DNA from: Pseudomonadota bacterium
GTDB lineage: Bacteria > Pseudomonadota > Gammaproteobacteria > PS1 > Pseudothioglobaceae
Assembly (NCBI GenBank): GCA_022600395.1
Contig: JAHZKM010000009.1
Location: forward strand, 1 to 22,507
Length of the DNA stretch: 22,507 nt
Reading direction: 5' to 3'
The translations under genes were made by a program, and so were the position numbers. Position 1 is the stretch's first letter. Each line of letters starts with the position of its first letter. This document shows positions 8,659 to 17,213 of this stretch, piece after piece. Under the pieces are notes generated by a model. That model worked only from the letters and a program-made list of their open reading frames with translations. It searched no databases and was not told the DNA's origin.

Positions 8659-9924
8659 CTAGCTAGCTTTCTTATCTGATTTTTTCTTTTTCTCAGATTT
8701 ATAAACAATGAGTGGCGCTTTGTCGGTTTCAACTGTGGCCTTATCAATTACAACTTCCGAAACCTTTTTCAAAGAAGGCAACTCAAACATTGTATCTAAT
8801 AATAAATCTTCTAAGATAGAACGCAAACCTCGAGCACCAGTTTTTCGCTTAATTGCGAGCTTAGCGATTGCCTGTAACGAGGCTTTTCTGAATGTTAGTT
8901 TAACGGATTCTAATTTAAAAATTTCTTGAAATTGCTTAACCACTGAATTTTTTGGTTGAGTCAAAATCTGTACTAACGCGTCCTCATCTAATTCGCCTAA
9001 AGCAGTTTGCACTGGCAAACGACCTACTAATTCTGGGATAAGGCCAAACTTAATAAGATCTTCTGGCTGAATTAAATCAAATAAATCAGTCAGTGTTTTC
9101 TTTTCATTGTTGTCTTTGACTGCTGCGGAAAAACCGATGCCTGAGACTTTCTCAACGCGACGATTAATGATAGTATCAAGTCCATCAAATGCACCGCCAC
9201 AGATAAATAGGATTTTTGATGTATCTACATCGATAGTTTCTTGATTCGGATGCTTGCGTCCGCCTTGTGGCGGAACAGATGCTACTGTACCTTCAATAAG
9301 TTTAAGCATAGCTTGTTGCACACCTTCACCAGAAACATCACGAGTAATGGAAGGAGAATCAGAGCGACGAGAGATTTTATCAATTTCATCAATAAAAATA
9401 ATACCGCGCTCAGCACGTACAGGATCGAAGTCGCATTTTGATAATAGATTTTTAATGACATTCTCAACATCGTCACCCACATAACCTGCCTCAGTCAGCG
9501 TAGTGGCGTCAGCTACTGTAAAAGGCACGTCTAAAATACGTGCCAATGTTTGCGCCAGTAGAGTCTTACCAGAGCCTGTTGGGCCAATCATTAAAATATT
9601 AGATTTATCAAGCTCTACATCATTAGCAATGTAATCATTTTTTAAGCGCTTGTAATGATTATAAACCGCAACTGATAAAACCTTCTTTGCATGATCTTGG
9701 CCAATGACATAGTCATTTAAAAAATCACGTAGTTGTATTGGGGTGTAATTCCAGTCTTGGAATTCTTCACTAACTTCTTTAATCGCTTGCTCTTCGATTA
9801 AATCATGGCAAGATTCAATACATTCATTACAAATGTAAACACCAGGCCCTGCAATTAAGCGCTCAACCTCAGATTTTGCCTTGCCGCAAAATGAACAAGA
9901 AAGTTCTTTTTTATCGTCTTCCAT
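8659..9924 (-). CDS. clpX: ClpX, ATP-binding unfoldase subunit of ClpXP
   Basis: ClpX, 421 residues (E. coli 424). The N-terminal C4 zinc-binding domain has C10, C13, C32 and C35 and recognises adaptors and substrates. The AAA+ module has Walker A GPTGSGKT (K120), Walker [11 protein letters not shown] and sensor-2 GARGLRS. The hexamer unfolds tagged proteins and feeds them to ClpP in the cytoplasm. The C-terminus is Lys-rich ([10 protein letters not shown]). It starts 6 bases after the clpP stop, and the bases between are part of an 11-base string also found directly before lon. A canonical Shine-Dalgarno is not evident, so translation may be coupled to clpP. Confidence 0.97.
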   Translation of the reverse strand: MEDDKKELSCSFCGKAKSEVERLIAGPGVYICNECIESCHDLIEEQAIKEVSEEFQDWNYTPIQLRDFLNDYVIGQDHAKKVLSVAVYNHYKRLKNDYIANDVELDKSNILMIGPTGSGKTLLAQTLARILDVPFTVADATTLTEAGYVGDDVENVIKNLLSKCDFDPVRAERGIIFIDEIDKISRRSDSPSITRDVSGEGVQQAMLKLIEGTVASVPPQGGRKHPNQETIDVDTSKILFICGGAFDGLDTIINRRVEKVSGIGFSAAVKDNNEKKTLTDLFDLIQPEDLIKFGLIPELVGRLPVQTALGELDEDALVQILTQPKNSVVKQFQEIFKLESVKLTFRKASLQAIAKLAIKRKTGARGLRSILEDLLLDTMFELPSLKKVSEVVIDKATVETDKAPLIVYKSEKKKKSDKKAS

Positions 9925-9930
9925 AATAAC

Positions 9931-10527
9931 TTAACGTTTATCGATAACCTTGTCAATTAGACCATACTTAGCAGAGTCTTCAGCCGACATGAAGTTGTCT
10001 CTATCTGTGTCTTTTTGAATTGACTTTAAACTTTGGCCTGTATGCGTTTTTAAGATGGTATTAAGCTTTTCTCTCACCGTTAGAATCTCTTGTGCATGAA
10101 TATCGATATCACTTGCCTGACCGGAAAATCCACCTAATGGCTGGTGAATCATCATTCTTGCGTTAGGCAGTGCAAAACGCTTATTCTTAGCGCCCGCTGT
10201 TAACAACAATGCACCCATAGAAGCCGCTTGACCAATACATAAAGTAGAGACATCAGGCTTAATAAATTGCATAGTGTCGTAAATAGCAAGTCCTGCTGTT
10301 ACAGAGCCGCCTGGAGAATTGATATACAAGTGAATATCCTTATCAGGATTTTCAGATTCAAGAAATAATAGCTGAGCAACAACAACATTGGCCATGTAAT
10401 CTTCAACTGGACCAACTAAAAAAATAATGCGCTCCTTTAAAAGACGAGAATAAATATCGTAGGAGCGCTCACCTCGGGCAGATTGTTCTACTACCATAGG
10501 GATTTGATTTAAGTTATTAATATCCAT
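9931..10527 (-). CDS. clpP: ClpP protease subunit
   Basis: Serine protease core of ClpXP, 198 residues (E. coli proform 207). The catalytic triad is S103 in [11 protein letters not shown]128 in MMIHQPLGG and D177 in DRDNFMSA. The tetradecameric chamber degrades proteins unfolded by ClpX or ClpA. The N-terminus ([21 protein letters not shown]) carries the conserved P-V-E segment after a short propeptide. The ATG directly follows a TAA (10528-10530) that would be the natural stop of tig if the tig frameshift were not present. With the frameshift, tig translation stops 59 bases earlier, at 10587. Confidence 0.97.
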   Translation of the reverse strand: MDINNLNQIPMVVEQSARGERSYDIYSRLLKERIIFLVGPVEDYMANVVVAQLLFLESENPDKDIHLYINSPGGSVTAGLAIYDTMQFIKPDVSTLCIGQAASMGALLLTAGAKNKRFALPNARMMIHQPLGGFSGQASDIDIHAQEILTVREKLNTILKTHTGQSLKSIQKDTDRDNFMSAEDSAKYGLIDKVIDKR

Positions 10528-10605
10528 TTAAGCTTGCTCAGTAATATCAGTAAATTTCTTTTTAACTATCTTAACTTTAGCGCTTTCTAAAATCTTCTCT
10601 TGCAC
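10528..10605 (-). other. Displaced C-terminal coding segment of trigger factor (frameshift remnant)
   Basis: Read in a different frame from the upstream tig ORF, this stretch begins GTG CAA GAG and encodes VQEKILESAKVKIVKKKF followed by TDITEQA and a TAA. That closely resembles a normal trigger factor C-terminus (E. coli ends in NELMNQQA). The TAA abuts the clpP ATG. Adding one A to the AAA run at 10610-10612 would restore a 431-residue protein, against 432 in E. coli. So this is tig sequence lost by a one-base deletion or a sequencing error in a homopolymer. Confidence 0.85.
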
Positions 10606-11822
10606 CATCTTTCAACAATCATAAGCTCAACGCTTGATTTTCTTGTGACATCTTCGTTGTAATAATCAACCATTTGTTGAGCATTCTCACCATATGCCTG
10701 GGACATCTCTTGAATGCGCGCATCAATTTGCTCCATGCTTGCTTGCATTTGATTGTCGCTGGCAATTTGCCCAACCATCAAACCTAATTTCACACGACGC
10801 TCGGCTTCTTCATTAAACACTGATGTTGGCATGTCTGCTTGAGGAGTTTGACCTTGCTGCTGCATGCGTTCTTGCATTTCGGTTAATAAATTTTGCGCTT
10901 CACCATCAATACTTCCTTGCGGCACGTCAAATTTATTAGCAGCAGCCAAAGCGTTGAATAATGCATCTTTATTTAACTGCTCAATACGTCCATCAATTTC
11001 AGTACGCATTTGCTCTTTCATGCTAACCAGTAAGGCATCCATATCACTCTCACCAAATTTCTTAGCAAACGCTGCATCTAGCTTCGGCTCTTTTGGAGAT
11101 CCAACTTCGTTAATAGTAATTTTGAATTTAACTGGTTTGCCTGCTAGATGTGTTGCATGATAATCATCAGGGAAACTCACATCAAGATCAACTGATTTAC
11201 CAGCAGCAACATCAGTCACAGCTTCTTCAAAACCTGGGATCATCGTACCCTTACCAAGTACTAATTTAAAATCTTTAGCTTCGCCACCTTCAAAAGTTTC
11301 GCCTTCAATAGTACCAACAAAATCCATTGAGACACGGTCGCCCTCTTTAGATTTACGCTTAACTGTTTTAAACTCAATTAGCTGCTCTTGCAAACCTTTT
11401 AACGTTCTTTCTTCATCCGCTTTAGTTATATCAACTTCGATCTGTTCAACCTCTAACTTAGAAAAATCTTCAAGCTTAACTTCTGGGAATACTTCAAACT
11501 CAACAGAATAAGAAAAATCGGTATCGCCTTCGGCATCGACTTTAGTAACAGATGGACGAGCCGCCGGTGTTACTTTTGCCTCAGTTAAAGCCTCTACTAA
11601 TGTTTCATTAACAATTTCATTTACTGCGTCAGATTTAGCATTATCACCGAAACGCTTCTTAACCATTGCAACAGGAACTTTACCTTTTCTAAAGCCGTCA
11701 ATGCTAACTTGAGAAGCCATGGTCTTTAAGATTTTGTCAACTTTTTCGTTGAAAGTATCAATCGATACGTCTACTGTTAATGATCTCTTTAGACCTTCTA
11801 ATGTTTCTAGTGAAGTTTTCAT
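10587..11822 (-). CDS. tig: Trigger factor, frameshifted near the C-terminus
   Basis: Ribosome-associated chaperone and peptidyl-prolyl isomerase. As read, the ORF gives 411 residues. The N-terminal domain has the ribosome-docking loop GFRKGKVP at 43-50. The FKBP-type PPIase domain is at about 150-240 (GDRVSMDFVGTIEGETF..), followed by the helical C-terminal chaperone domain. The natural sequence runs to VELMIVE, after which the ORF ends in RWCKRRF, unlike the family. The expected ending lies in another frame at 10528-10605 (separate entry), so about 20 residues are replaced by 7. The N-terminal, PPIase and most chaperone parts are intact, so a partly working protein is possible. It is the first gene of the tig-clpP-clpX-hflX-lon unit. 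The Shine-Dalgarno is weak. Confidence 0.93.
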   Translation of the reverse strand: MKTSLETLEGLKRSLTVDVSIDTFNEKVDKILKTMASQVSIDGFRKGKVPVAMVKKRFGDNAKSDAVNEIVNETLVEALTEAKVTPAARPSVTKVDAEGDTDFSYSVEFEVFPEVKLEDFSKLEVEQIEVDITKADEERTLKGLQEQLIEFKTVKRKSKEGDRVSMDFVGTIEGETFEGGEAKDFKLVLGKGTMIPGFEEAVTDVAAGKSVDLDVSFPDDYHATHLAGKPVKFKITINEVGSPKEPKLDAAFAKKFGESDMDALLVSMKEQMRTEIDGRIEQLNKDALFNALAAANKFDVPQGSIDGEAQNLLTEMQERMQQQGQTPQADMPTSVFNEEAERRVKLGLMVGQIASDNQMQASMEQIDARIQEMSQAYGENAQQMVDYYNEDVTRKSSVELMIVERWCKRRF

Positions 11823-11861
11823 GTGCTTTAAATCCGTCTCTTTGTTTATATAAAACGCTCA

Positions 11862-11867
11862 ATTATA
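11862..11867 (-). promoter_or_regulatory. Candidate -10 box upstream of tig
   Basis: TATAAT on the minus strand, about 40 bases before the tig ATG. The sequence 17 bases further upstream is only a T-run, so the -35 is poor. I found no match to a sigma-32 consensus. It is the best promoter candidate for the tig-clp-lon unit within the gap between the cytochrome c4 terminator and tig. Confidence 0.4.
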
Positions 11868-11886
11868 CCTAAATTGCAGACAATAA

Positions 11887-11910
11887 AAAAGGCAGTAAAG
11901 ACTGCCTTTT
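11887..11910 (-). terminator. Intrinsic terminator after cytochrome c4
   Basis: Perfect 10-bp stem (AAAAGGCAGT / ACTGCCTTTT) with a 4-base loop AAAG. Read on the minus strand it is followed by six T residues. It lies 20 bases downstream of the cytochrome c4 stop and separates that gene from tig. Confidence 0.88.
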
Positions 11911-11930
11911 GATACGCTTATTTGGTATTT

Positions 11931-12572
11931 TTAATGCAAACCAGCAATATACTGAGCCAAAGCCTCAATCTCTTTATTGGTCAAACTTTTAGCAAATGCC
12001 ACCATCATTTTTCGGTCATCGTTCATTCTAGCAGGTGCTTTTGCATCTGTTTGCGCATTAATAGCAACTTGACGAAAATCTTTCAACTGCTGAGCTGTGT
12101 AAGTAGCATGCTGTGAAGCAAGCGCTGGAAATCCTGCAGATGGAATACCAGCGCCTTGAGGTCCATGACATGCCATACAAGCGGCAATACCTCTAGCTTT
12201 ATCGCCTCCACGATAAAGTTTTTCACCTAAAGCAATATCGGCTGTTTTACTAGCAACGCCTTGAGTGATCTTTTGCTGAGAGAAATATGCGGATAAATCT
12301 TGCATATCTTCCACTGAAAGCCCAGCAACAATGCCTGCCATTAAAGCGTTTTGGCGTTTATTTGATTTAAAATCTTTAAGCTGTTTAAGCAAATACTTCT
12401 CGCCTTGTCCTGCTATTTTTGGGAAATTAGGTACCATTGAATTACCATTAGCACCATGACAAGCTACACATGTTGCAGACTTAATCTTGCCCTTGTTTGC
12501 GTCGCCTTCGGCAAAAGTGTGCGTAGAAGAAAGCATCAACGCTGTTACAAAAATCAGTACTAATTTATTCAT
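11931..12572 (-). CDS. Diheme cytochrome c4
   Basis: Periplasmic diheme cytochrome c of the c4 type, 213 residues. It has a signal peptide of about 21 residues (MNKLVLIF..HTFA) followed by two similar halves. Heme motifs are CVACH (C35, C38, H39) and CMACH (C132, C135, H136). Likely distal Met ligands are M78 in QNALMAG and one of M183, M189 or M190. Both halves carry the QLKDF(K/R) helix. Cytochrome c4 passes electrons to terminal oxidases such as cbb3 in other proteobacteria. A good Shine-Dalgarno (AGAGG, 6 bases) precedes the ATG, but a strong terminator (12593-12627) lies only 20 bases upstream. Location next to engB is a known gammaproteobacterial arrangement. Confidence 0.93.
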   Translation of the reverse strand: MNKLVLIFVTALMLSSTHTFAEGDANKGKIKSATCVACHGANGNSMVPNFPKIAGQGEKYLLKQLKDFKSNKRQNALMAGIVAGLSVEDMQDLSAYFSQQKITQGVASKTADIALGEKLYRGGDKARGIAACMACHGPQGAGIPSAGFPALASQHATYTAQQLKDFRQVAINAQTDAKAPARMNDDRKMMVAFAKSLTNKEIEALAQYIAGLH

Positions 12573-12592
12573 AATGCCTCTTTTTAGAAAAA

Positions 12593-12627
12593 AATAAGCC
12601 GATATTATACGTTAATATCGGCTTATT
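12593..12627 (-). terminator. Strong hairpin terminator between the two cytochrome genes
   Basis: Perfect 15-bp inverted repeat (AATAAGCCGATATTA / TAATATCGGCTTATT) with a 5-base loop, followed on the minus strand by a T-run. It lies 38 bases after the small cytochrome stop and only 20 bases before the cytochrome c4 start, so it probably limits read-through into cytochrome c4. Confidence 0.85.
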
Positions 12628-12665
12628 AAATTTATGAAATGCGTCATTAATAGACGCCGAAAAAT

Positions 12666-12947
12666 TTATTGTGTTGCTAAGTAATCAGCAATCGCTTGTT
12701 CTTGACCAGCAGCCATTGGAGCCATAGCATTCATTGTTGCATTTTGGCGAGCGCCTGATTGAAAGTCTTTAAGAGCTTTCACAACATCCAAGTCAGGACG
12801 CACTGATTTTGCTAATGATGGATAGGTTGGAATTGCTGATTTGCCGCCCATACCATGACAACCAGAACAACCTAATGCATCATATGGATTTGCATGAACA
12901 GACCCCATTGCCAATACTGCTGATGCTACTAATAAAACCTTTTTCAT
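12666..12947 (-). CDS. Small monoheme class I cytochrome c
   Basis: Secreted cytochrome c of 93 residues: signal peptide of about 19 residues (MKKVLLVASAVLAMGSVHA), then a mature domain of about 74 residues. The single heme motif is CSGCH (C27, C30, H31), and the likely axial Met is in the NAMAPMA segment (M72, M75 or M78). The C-terminal helix AIADYLATQ is typical of small c5/c553-like cytochromes and of single c4 halves; DFQSGARQN resembles the equivalent stretch in the neighbouring cytochrome c4. It is probably a periplasmic electron shuttle. The Shine-Dalgarno AAGGAGAG is strong. It is divergent from engB. Confidence 0.92.
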   Translation of the reverse strand: MKKVLLVASAVLAMGSVHANPYDALGCSGCHGMGGKSAIPTYPSLAKSVRPDLDVVKALKDFQSGARQNATMNAMAPMAAGQEQAIADYLATQ

Positions 12948-13009
12948 TACTCTCTCCTTGTTTGCTAATAATATAAAATGGTAAGTAGTTCAAATACCAC
13001 TAATTTTTG

Positions 13010-13037
13010 ATTATACATAATTTCAGTAAATGCGCAA
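13010..13037 (-). promoter_or_regulatory. Candidate sigma-70 promoter for the small cytochrome c gene
   Basis: On the minus strand TATAAT (13010-13015) is preceded by TTGCGC (13032-13037) with a 16-base spacer. The predicted start would leave a leader of about 55 bases before the cytochrome ATG. The -35 overlaps the first codons of engB, so the two divergent genes share this short control region. Confidence 0.45.
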
Positions 13038-13629
13038 ACACTATCATCAAGCCAAATTTCTATTATCTTGTCCTTCTTTAAAAGGCTGTCCACCCGATGA
13101 AGGATTTGAAGTTATTTTTGCAGGCAGATCTAATGCAGGCAAGTCTAGCTCAATTAATGCGCTAACTATGCAAAATAAATTAGCTAAGGTTTCTCGCACA
13201 CCTGGGCGTACTCAACACCTAGTCTTTTTTGAATTAGATGAACATAGACGCCTAGTTGATTTGCCTGGATATGGTTATGCCAAAGTACCCGAACAGGTTA
13301 AAAAACAATGGCACCAAGATATGAGCGAGTATTTTGACAAACGTGATTGTTTGCGTGGTGCTGTTTTAGTGATGGATGTTCGTCATCCGCTTAAACCTTT
13401 TGACAAAATGATGTTAGATTGGTGTGTGAGCATTAATTTACCTACACAAATTATCCTAACCAAGGCTGATAAGCTCAAAAAAGGCGCAGCAGCCAATACC
13501 TATCAACAAGTAAAAAAAACCATTAAAGATCATCCTTACGTTGATGTGCAGTTATTCTCTAGCCTGAAAAAACAAGGTTTAGAAGATTTATGGTCGCGCC
13601 TTGATAATTTTTTCGGCTACATTGATTAG
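13030..13629 (+). CDS. engB: Ribosome biogenesis GTP-binding protein EngB (YihA/YsxC)
   Basis: Essential-type small GTPase of the TrmE-Era-EngA-EngB group, 199 residues (E. coli 210), acting in 50S subunit assembly. It shows G1 GRSNAGKSS (32-40), the G2 region SRTPGRTQ, G3 [11 protein letters not shown] and G4 TKADK, with the C-terminal [11 protein letters not shown] segment conserved. The ATG at 13030 has no visible Shine-Dalgarno. A -10-like CATAAT at 13016-13021 lies 8 bases before it, so a leaderless or near-leaderless transcript is possible. The stop codon directly abuts the ATG of the AddB-like gene, which suggests an operon. Confidence 0.96.
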   Translation: MRKHYHQAKFLLSCPSLKGCPPDEGFEVIFAGRSNAGKSSSINALTMQNKLAKVSRTPGRTQHLVFFELDEHRRLVDLPGYGYAKVPEQVKKQWHQDMSEYFDKRDCLRGAVLVMDVRHPLKPFDKMMLDWCVSINLPTQIILTKADKLKKGAAANTYQQVKKTIKDHPYVDVQLFSSLKKQGLEDLWSRLDNFFGYID

Positions 13630-16110
13630 ATGCACCTTAAGGCTGACCTTAGACATCTTGTTGCAACAGACATTGTTGTGGTCGCCAACAATCGCCAAGT
13701 ATTAGCTGTTAAATATACATTTAATAAGCAAAAGCCCAACGCTCAACTACCAAATATTTTATCTTGGCAACAATATCTTAAACACTATTGGCAGTCACAA
13801 CATACACACAGTACACTGCGCCTGATTGACACTATAGAACAAAGATATCTAATCGAATCTTCGCTGAAAAATTTTAAACAAACTCAGCAAATTCAGCTAA
13901 CCAATGAAGTTATTAAAAATTATGATTACTGTACAAATCACTTAATTAATCTAGATACCTTAAGCCAATCTAAAGTTCAAATTTGCGAGGTTTTTGCTGA
14001 TTGGATTAAGCACTATCAAAACACTAAGCGCAATCTGAAGCTCCTTGATGCAAATGACTTGCCTAGTCTTTTATTGCAAGATAAAAACACGCTTCAGACG
14101 CCCTATATTTACGGTTTCAAAACACTAACGCCACTTCAACAACAGATATTTGAAAAACTAAACTATCAAACTATTGACGCTCAATACACATACAAAACTA
14201 AGCATAAATGCTTTGATAATAGTACTAGTGAAATTAAAGCCGCTGCACTTTGGGCCAAGCGTCAACAAGCTAAAGATCCTACCCAATCAATTGTCATTGT
14301 TTGTCCACAGCTTAGCGAAATGCAATACCTGCTTAGCTCAACATTTGACCAAATATTCGATGACTTGTTAACCGAAACTGGACAAAAAGCCTACAACATT
14401 TCACTAGGCTTGCCTTTATCTCGTTATACACTAGTACAAGATTTACTTAATTTACTTAAACTACAAGAACAGATTAAAGCTGATCATATTCATAGCGTCT
14501 TGTTTATTCAAGTTATTACGAGTGTTTATATACAGGGTTATCGTTTGGAACGAAGTGCTCGACATTTGTTGGCTAATCAAGTCTTGGCTTTATCTCAAGA
14601 GTACTTCCAACTATATCATATAGAAGGACTTCTTGATCATTGTCCAGTATTGGTTAAAATGCTGCAAAAATCTTCTCCTAACATAACACCTACTCAATTA
14701 TTAAGCGAACATCTATTAGATTTTAAGACTACATTGAACCGCTGGGGATTTGCAACAGACAGAGCTCTCAGTAGTAGCGAATATCAGCTTTTTAATAAAT
14801 ATCTAACTAGCTCGCTTAAGCTTAACCAACTTGCACATCACCAAAAAAAATGCACAGTGGATATTGCGCTTAAACAATTAGAAACAATTCAGAATCAAAC
14901 TATTTTCCAAGCACAATCAAGCCATACTCAAATTCAAATTCAAATTATTGGCTCTTTAGAAGCAGAAGGCTTAAGATTTGATCAAGCTTGGGTTATAGGC
15001 ATGACTCATGATTTCTTACCCGCTAAGCTTAACTCTCCTCGATTTATTAGTACTGACATTGCTATTCGTCACGCCATTACGCATAGTAGTTATGAGCTGA
15101 TTCAAACTGATGCTCAAAATACATTAAATAACTTATGCTCACTAGCAGATTGTGTCATCTTATCTTATGCTAAATCGCATTTAGAAGTAGAACAACTTCC
15201 TTCACCTTTAGTCAGCTTTGACCAAAACAGTATAGCAACTCCAGACAACCAAACCGTTCCTCATAAAACAGAATCTCTCAATGACGACTCGAGCACGCCT
15301 TTTACTAAAAGCGATGTCAAGTCTGGTGTTAGCTTGCTCAAAGACCAAATGGCCTGTGCTTTTAAAGGATTTTCTCATCGACTAAATCTAAAGTTTTATG
15401 ATGAGCCACATGTTGGACTAAATAGGCGTGAACAAGGCAATATTATTCATAATGCCTTGCAATACATCTACCAGACAGTCAACTCAAAAGAAGCACTCTT
15501 AAAGTTAACATCTGATGAGCTTGATACACTGATTGATAAAAAAGTTTATGCCGCACTGAAGAGCTATCCTAATTCAGGCTTCAAACGTATTGAAAAAATT
15601 AGGCTGAAACAGCTACTGCATAGATTTATCGAAACTGACAAAGCAAGAGAGAATTTTCGCGTACTGGCCACCGAACAAAGTATTCATGTTAATATTGCTG
15701 GGCTAAGTTTTAATACTCGTCTTGATCGCCTAGATCAAATGGACAATGACGATCAAATTGTATTCGACTATAAAACAGGTGATCACTCAACTGCTAAATG
15801 GTGCTCAACTGATATTGTTGAGCCGCAACTACCTATTTATAGCGTGACCAATAATACTCAAGGCGCTGCTTTTATCGAGCTAAACTCAAACGCGGTTAGC
15901 TTTAAAGGCCTCTCTAAAGATCCCGACTCTCTGCCCAAACAATCCACACGTAAAGGCAGTTGTAAAGCGTGGGATGAGCAAGTTGATATTTGGGCGCAAC
16001 GACTAGATCGAGCCAGTCTTGATTTTCAATCAGGACAAGCGCAAGTTCTGCCTAATGAAAAAGCCTGTGATTACTGTGAGTTTGACTTATTGTGCAGAAT
16101 TCAAAAATAA
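13630..16110 (+). CDS. AddB-like PD-(D/E)XK nuclease, probable DNA repair protein
   Basis: Large protein (826 residues) resembling the AddB-like probable DNA repair proteins of proteobacteria (the family TIGR03623 describes; assigned from memory). The N-terminal two thirds look like an inactivated UvrD-type helicase fold: no GxGKT Walker A is present, and where it would be expected there is [14 protein letters not shown]. The C-terminal third is a RecB-type nuclease with H607 in [13 protein letters not shown]699, and D713-Y-K715 in FDYKTG. Cysteines C576 and C813-x2-C816-x5-C822 match the iron-sulfur staple of AddB-type nucleases. Its start directly follows the engB stop. Its end overlaps cca tail to tail by 24 bases. 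No AddA/RecB helicase partner is in the window. Confidence 0.82.
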   Translation: MHLKADLRHLVATDIVVVANNRQVLAVKYTFNKQKPNAQLPNILSWQQYLKHYWQSQHTHSTLRLIDTIEQRYLIESSLKNFKQTQQIQLTNEVIKNYDYCTNHLINLDTLSQSKVQICEVFADWIKHYQNTKRNLKLLDANDLPSLLLQDKNTLQTPYIYGFKTLTPLQQQIFEKLNYQTIDAQYTYKTKHKCFDNSTSEIKAAALWAKRQQAKDPTQSIVIVCPQLSEMQYLLSSTFDQIFDDLLTETGQKAYNISLGLPLSRYTLVQDLLNLLKLQEQIKADHIHSVLFIQVITSVYIQGYRLERSARHLLANQVLALSQEYFQLYHIEGLLDHCPVLVKMLQKSSPNITPTQLLSEHLLDFKTTLNRWGFATDRALSSSEYQLFNKYLTSSLKLNQLAHHQKKCTVDIALKQLETIQNQTIFQAQSSHTQIQIQIIGSLEAEGLRFDQAWVIGMTHDFLPAKLNSPRFISTDIAIRHAITHSSYELIQTDAQNTLNNLCSLADCVILSYAKSHLEVEQLPSPLVSFDQNSIATPDNQTVPHKTESLNDDSSTPFTKSDVKSGVSLLKDQMACAFKGFSHRLNLKFYDEPHVGLNRREQGNIIHNALQYIYQTVNSKEALLKLTSDELDTLIDKKVYAALKSYPNSGFKRIEKIRLKQLLHRFIETDKARENFRVLATEQSIHVNIAGLSFNTRLDRLDQMDNDDQIVFDYKTGDHSTAKWCSTDIVEPQLPIYSVTNNTQGAAFIELNSNAVSFKGLSKDPDSLPKQSTRKGSCKAWDEQVDIWAQRLDRASLDFQSGQAQVLPNEKACDYCEFDLLCRIQK

Positions 16111-17172
16111 CTGAATAATTGAGCGCTTTTCATCAGCAATTGCTTGAGCAATATTCACCTTATCTAACACAGCAATATCAATGCTGCTGAGCTGCCTAAC
16201 AAGCTCAGAGATTGGACTTACATCAATGGCTAATAATTGGTAGATTGCTATCAAATCTGTAAATCGATCTTTACGTCTTAGCGCATCAGTTTTGGCAAAA
16301 AAGTCAAAAATTTCATCAACACTGCGCCTCTTGAAAGACTTCACTATTGGATAAAACTGAGCACTAAGTTTAGCTAACTGCTCATAGTGTTTTGGACATT
16401 TTAGTCGCTGACAGAGTTGATCAATATCAGCAACCGACTGATGAATTAGCCAGATACAAAATTTCAACTGTGGCCGATGAGTCTTTAAATTATCTAATAA
16501 CTCAAAATCGTTATGATGATTTATTTGCACTTGCTGTGTCATAGGTGCAAAAACACGCTCATAAGCGCCACATGCAGACAATACTTTAAAAAAAGCAGAT
16601 GGTGTTTGGTACGACAAAGACTTTTCTAATTCTTTAAAAACACGCTCTGGCGTAAGCGCATCTACTTCACCTGAAACAACCATTGCCTTCATTAATCGAT
16701 GTGTTTCATGCGCCACTTTAAAACCAAACGGCTTAAAACGAGCAGCAAAGCGTGCCACTCGCAAAATACGTACTGGATCTTCGCTGAAAGCTTCTGAAAC
16801 ATGGCGTAATAAACCATTATTTAAATCTTTTTGGCCATTAAAAGGATCGATTAATTCGCCATTTTTTTCTGCTATAGCGTTAATCGTAAGATCGCGTCGG
16901 GACAAATCTTGCTCTAAGGTCACTGCTTTTGACGTGTCAAATTCAAAACCTTTGTATCCAGCACCCACTTTACGCTCAAGCCTGGCCAGTGCATATTCTT
17001 CTTGTGTACCTGGATGTAAAAATACTGGAAACTCTTTGCCCACTTGACGATATCCTAAATCTAGCATCTCTTCAGGCGAAGCTCCGACCACTACCCAATC
17101 TTTCTCGGTGTGGTCATCTGACAGAGTTAATAAACGATCGCGTACTGCACCGCCAACTAAATAAACTTTCAT
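16087..17172 (-). CDS. cca: CCA-adding enzyme (tRNA nucleotidyltransferase) with eroded HD domain
   Basis: Adds or repairs the CCA end of tRNAs. The start was chosen at the ATG at 17172, because [15 protein letters not shown] matches the E. coli N-terminus exactly in register; the frame is open back to 17235 but that extension is unlike the family. Class II motifs are present: GGAVRD (7-12), E23-K-D25-W as the metal pair (E. coli has DRD), RRDLTIN (92-98), [15 protein letters not shown] (131-145) and TPERVFKEL. The product has 361 residues against 412 in E. coli. The HD-domain landmarks expected after about residue 215 (HxEIDTxxH, CHDLGKG, HHGHG) are missing or reduced to [11 protein letters not shown]. 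The CCA activity motifs are intact; phosphohydrolase activity is probably lost. Confidence 0.93.
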   Translation of the reverse strand: MKVYLVGGAVRDRLLTLSDDHTEKDWVVVGASPEEMLDLGYRQVGKEFPVFLHPGTQEEYALARLERKVGAGYKGFEFDTSKAVTLEQDLSRRDLTINAIAEKNGELIDPFNGQKDLNNGLLRHVSEAFSEDPVRILRVARFAARFKPFGFKVAHETHRLMKAMVVSGEVDALTPERVFKELEKSLSYQTPSAFFKVLSACGAYERVFAPMTQQVQINHHNDFELLDNLKTHRPQLKFCIWLIHQSVADIDQLCQRLKCPKHYEQLAKLSAQFYPIVKSFKRRSVDEIFDFFAKTDALRRKDRFTDLIAIYQLLAIDVSPISELVRQLSSIDIAVLDKVNIAQAIADEKRSIIQLFLNSAQ

Positions 17173-17201
17173 ACTTGTAGGAAGACTTTTATTAATTCTC
17201 A

Positions 17202-17207
17202 TATAAT
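17202..17207 (+). promoter_or_regulatory. Candidate -10 box giving a leaderless msrB transcript
   Basis: Perfect TATAAT ending 6 bases before the msrB ATG at 17214. Transcription would be expected to begin at or next to the A of the ATG. No Shine-Dalgarno is visible upstream of the ATG. The -35 region is weak (TTGTAG at 17175-17180 with a 21-base spacer). Confidence 0.4.
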
Positions 17208-17213
17208 ACACGA

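Noticed and set aside
9241..9484. Overlapping plus- and minus-strand open frames inside clpX
   Set aside because: They cover a core AAA+ region of clpX that is clearly coding; no independent protein family is recognisable.
10600..10620. Programmed ribosomal frameshift in tig
   Set aside because: There is no slippery heptamer, only a three-A run, and no downstream pseudoknot or hairpin is evident. A simple one-base deletion or sequencing error explains the pattern.
12641..12657. Second hairpin GCGTC/GACGC just upstream of the strong terminator
   Set aside because: Only 5 bp with a 7-base loop and no T-tail of its own; it may be chance.
17098..17106. Glu in place of the first catalytic Asp of Cca as a sign of inactivation
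   Set aside because: Glu is a conservative carboxylate at this metal-binding position and, as far as I recall, occurs in other Cca proteins; the second Asp and the other motifs are intact.
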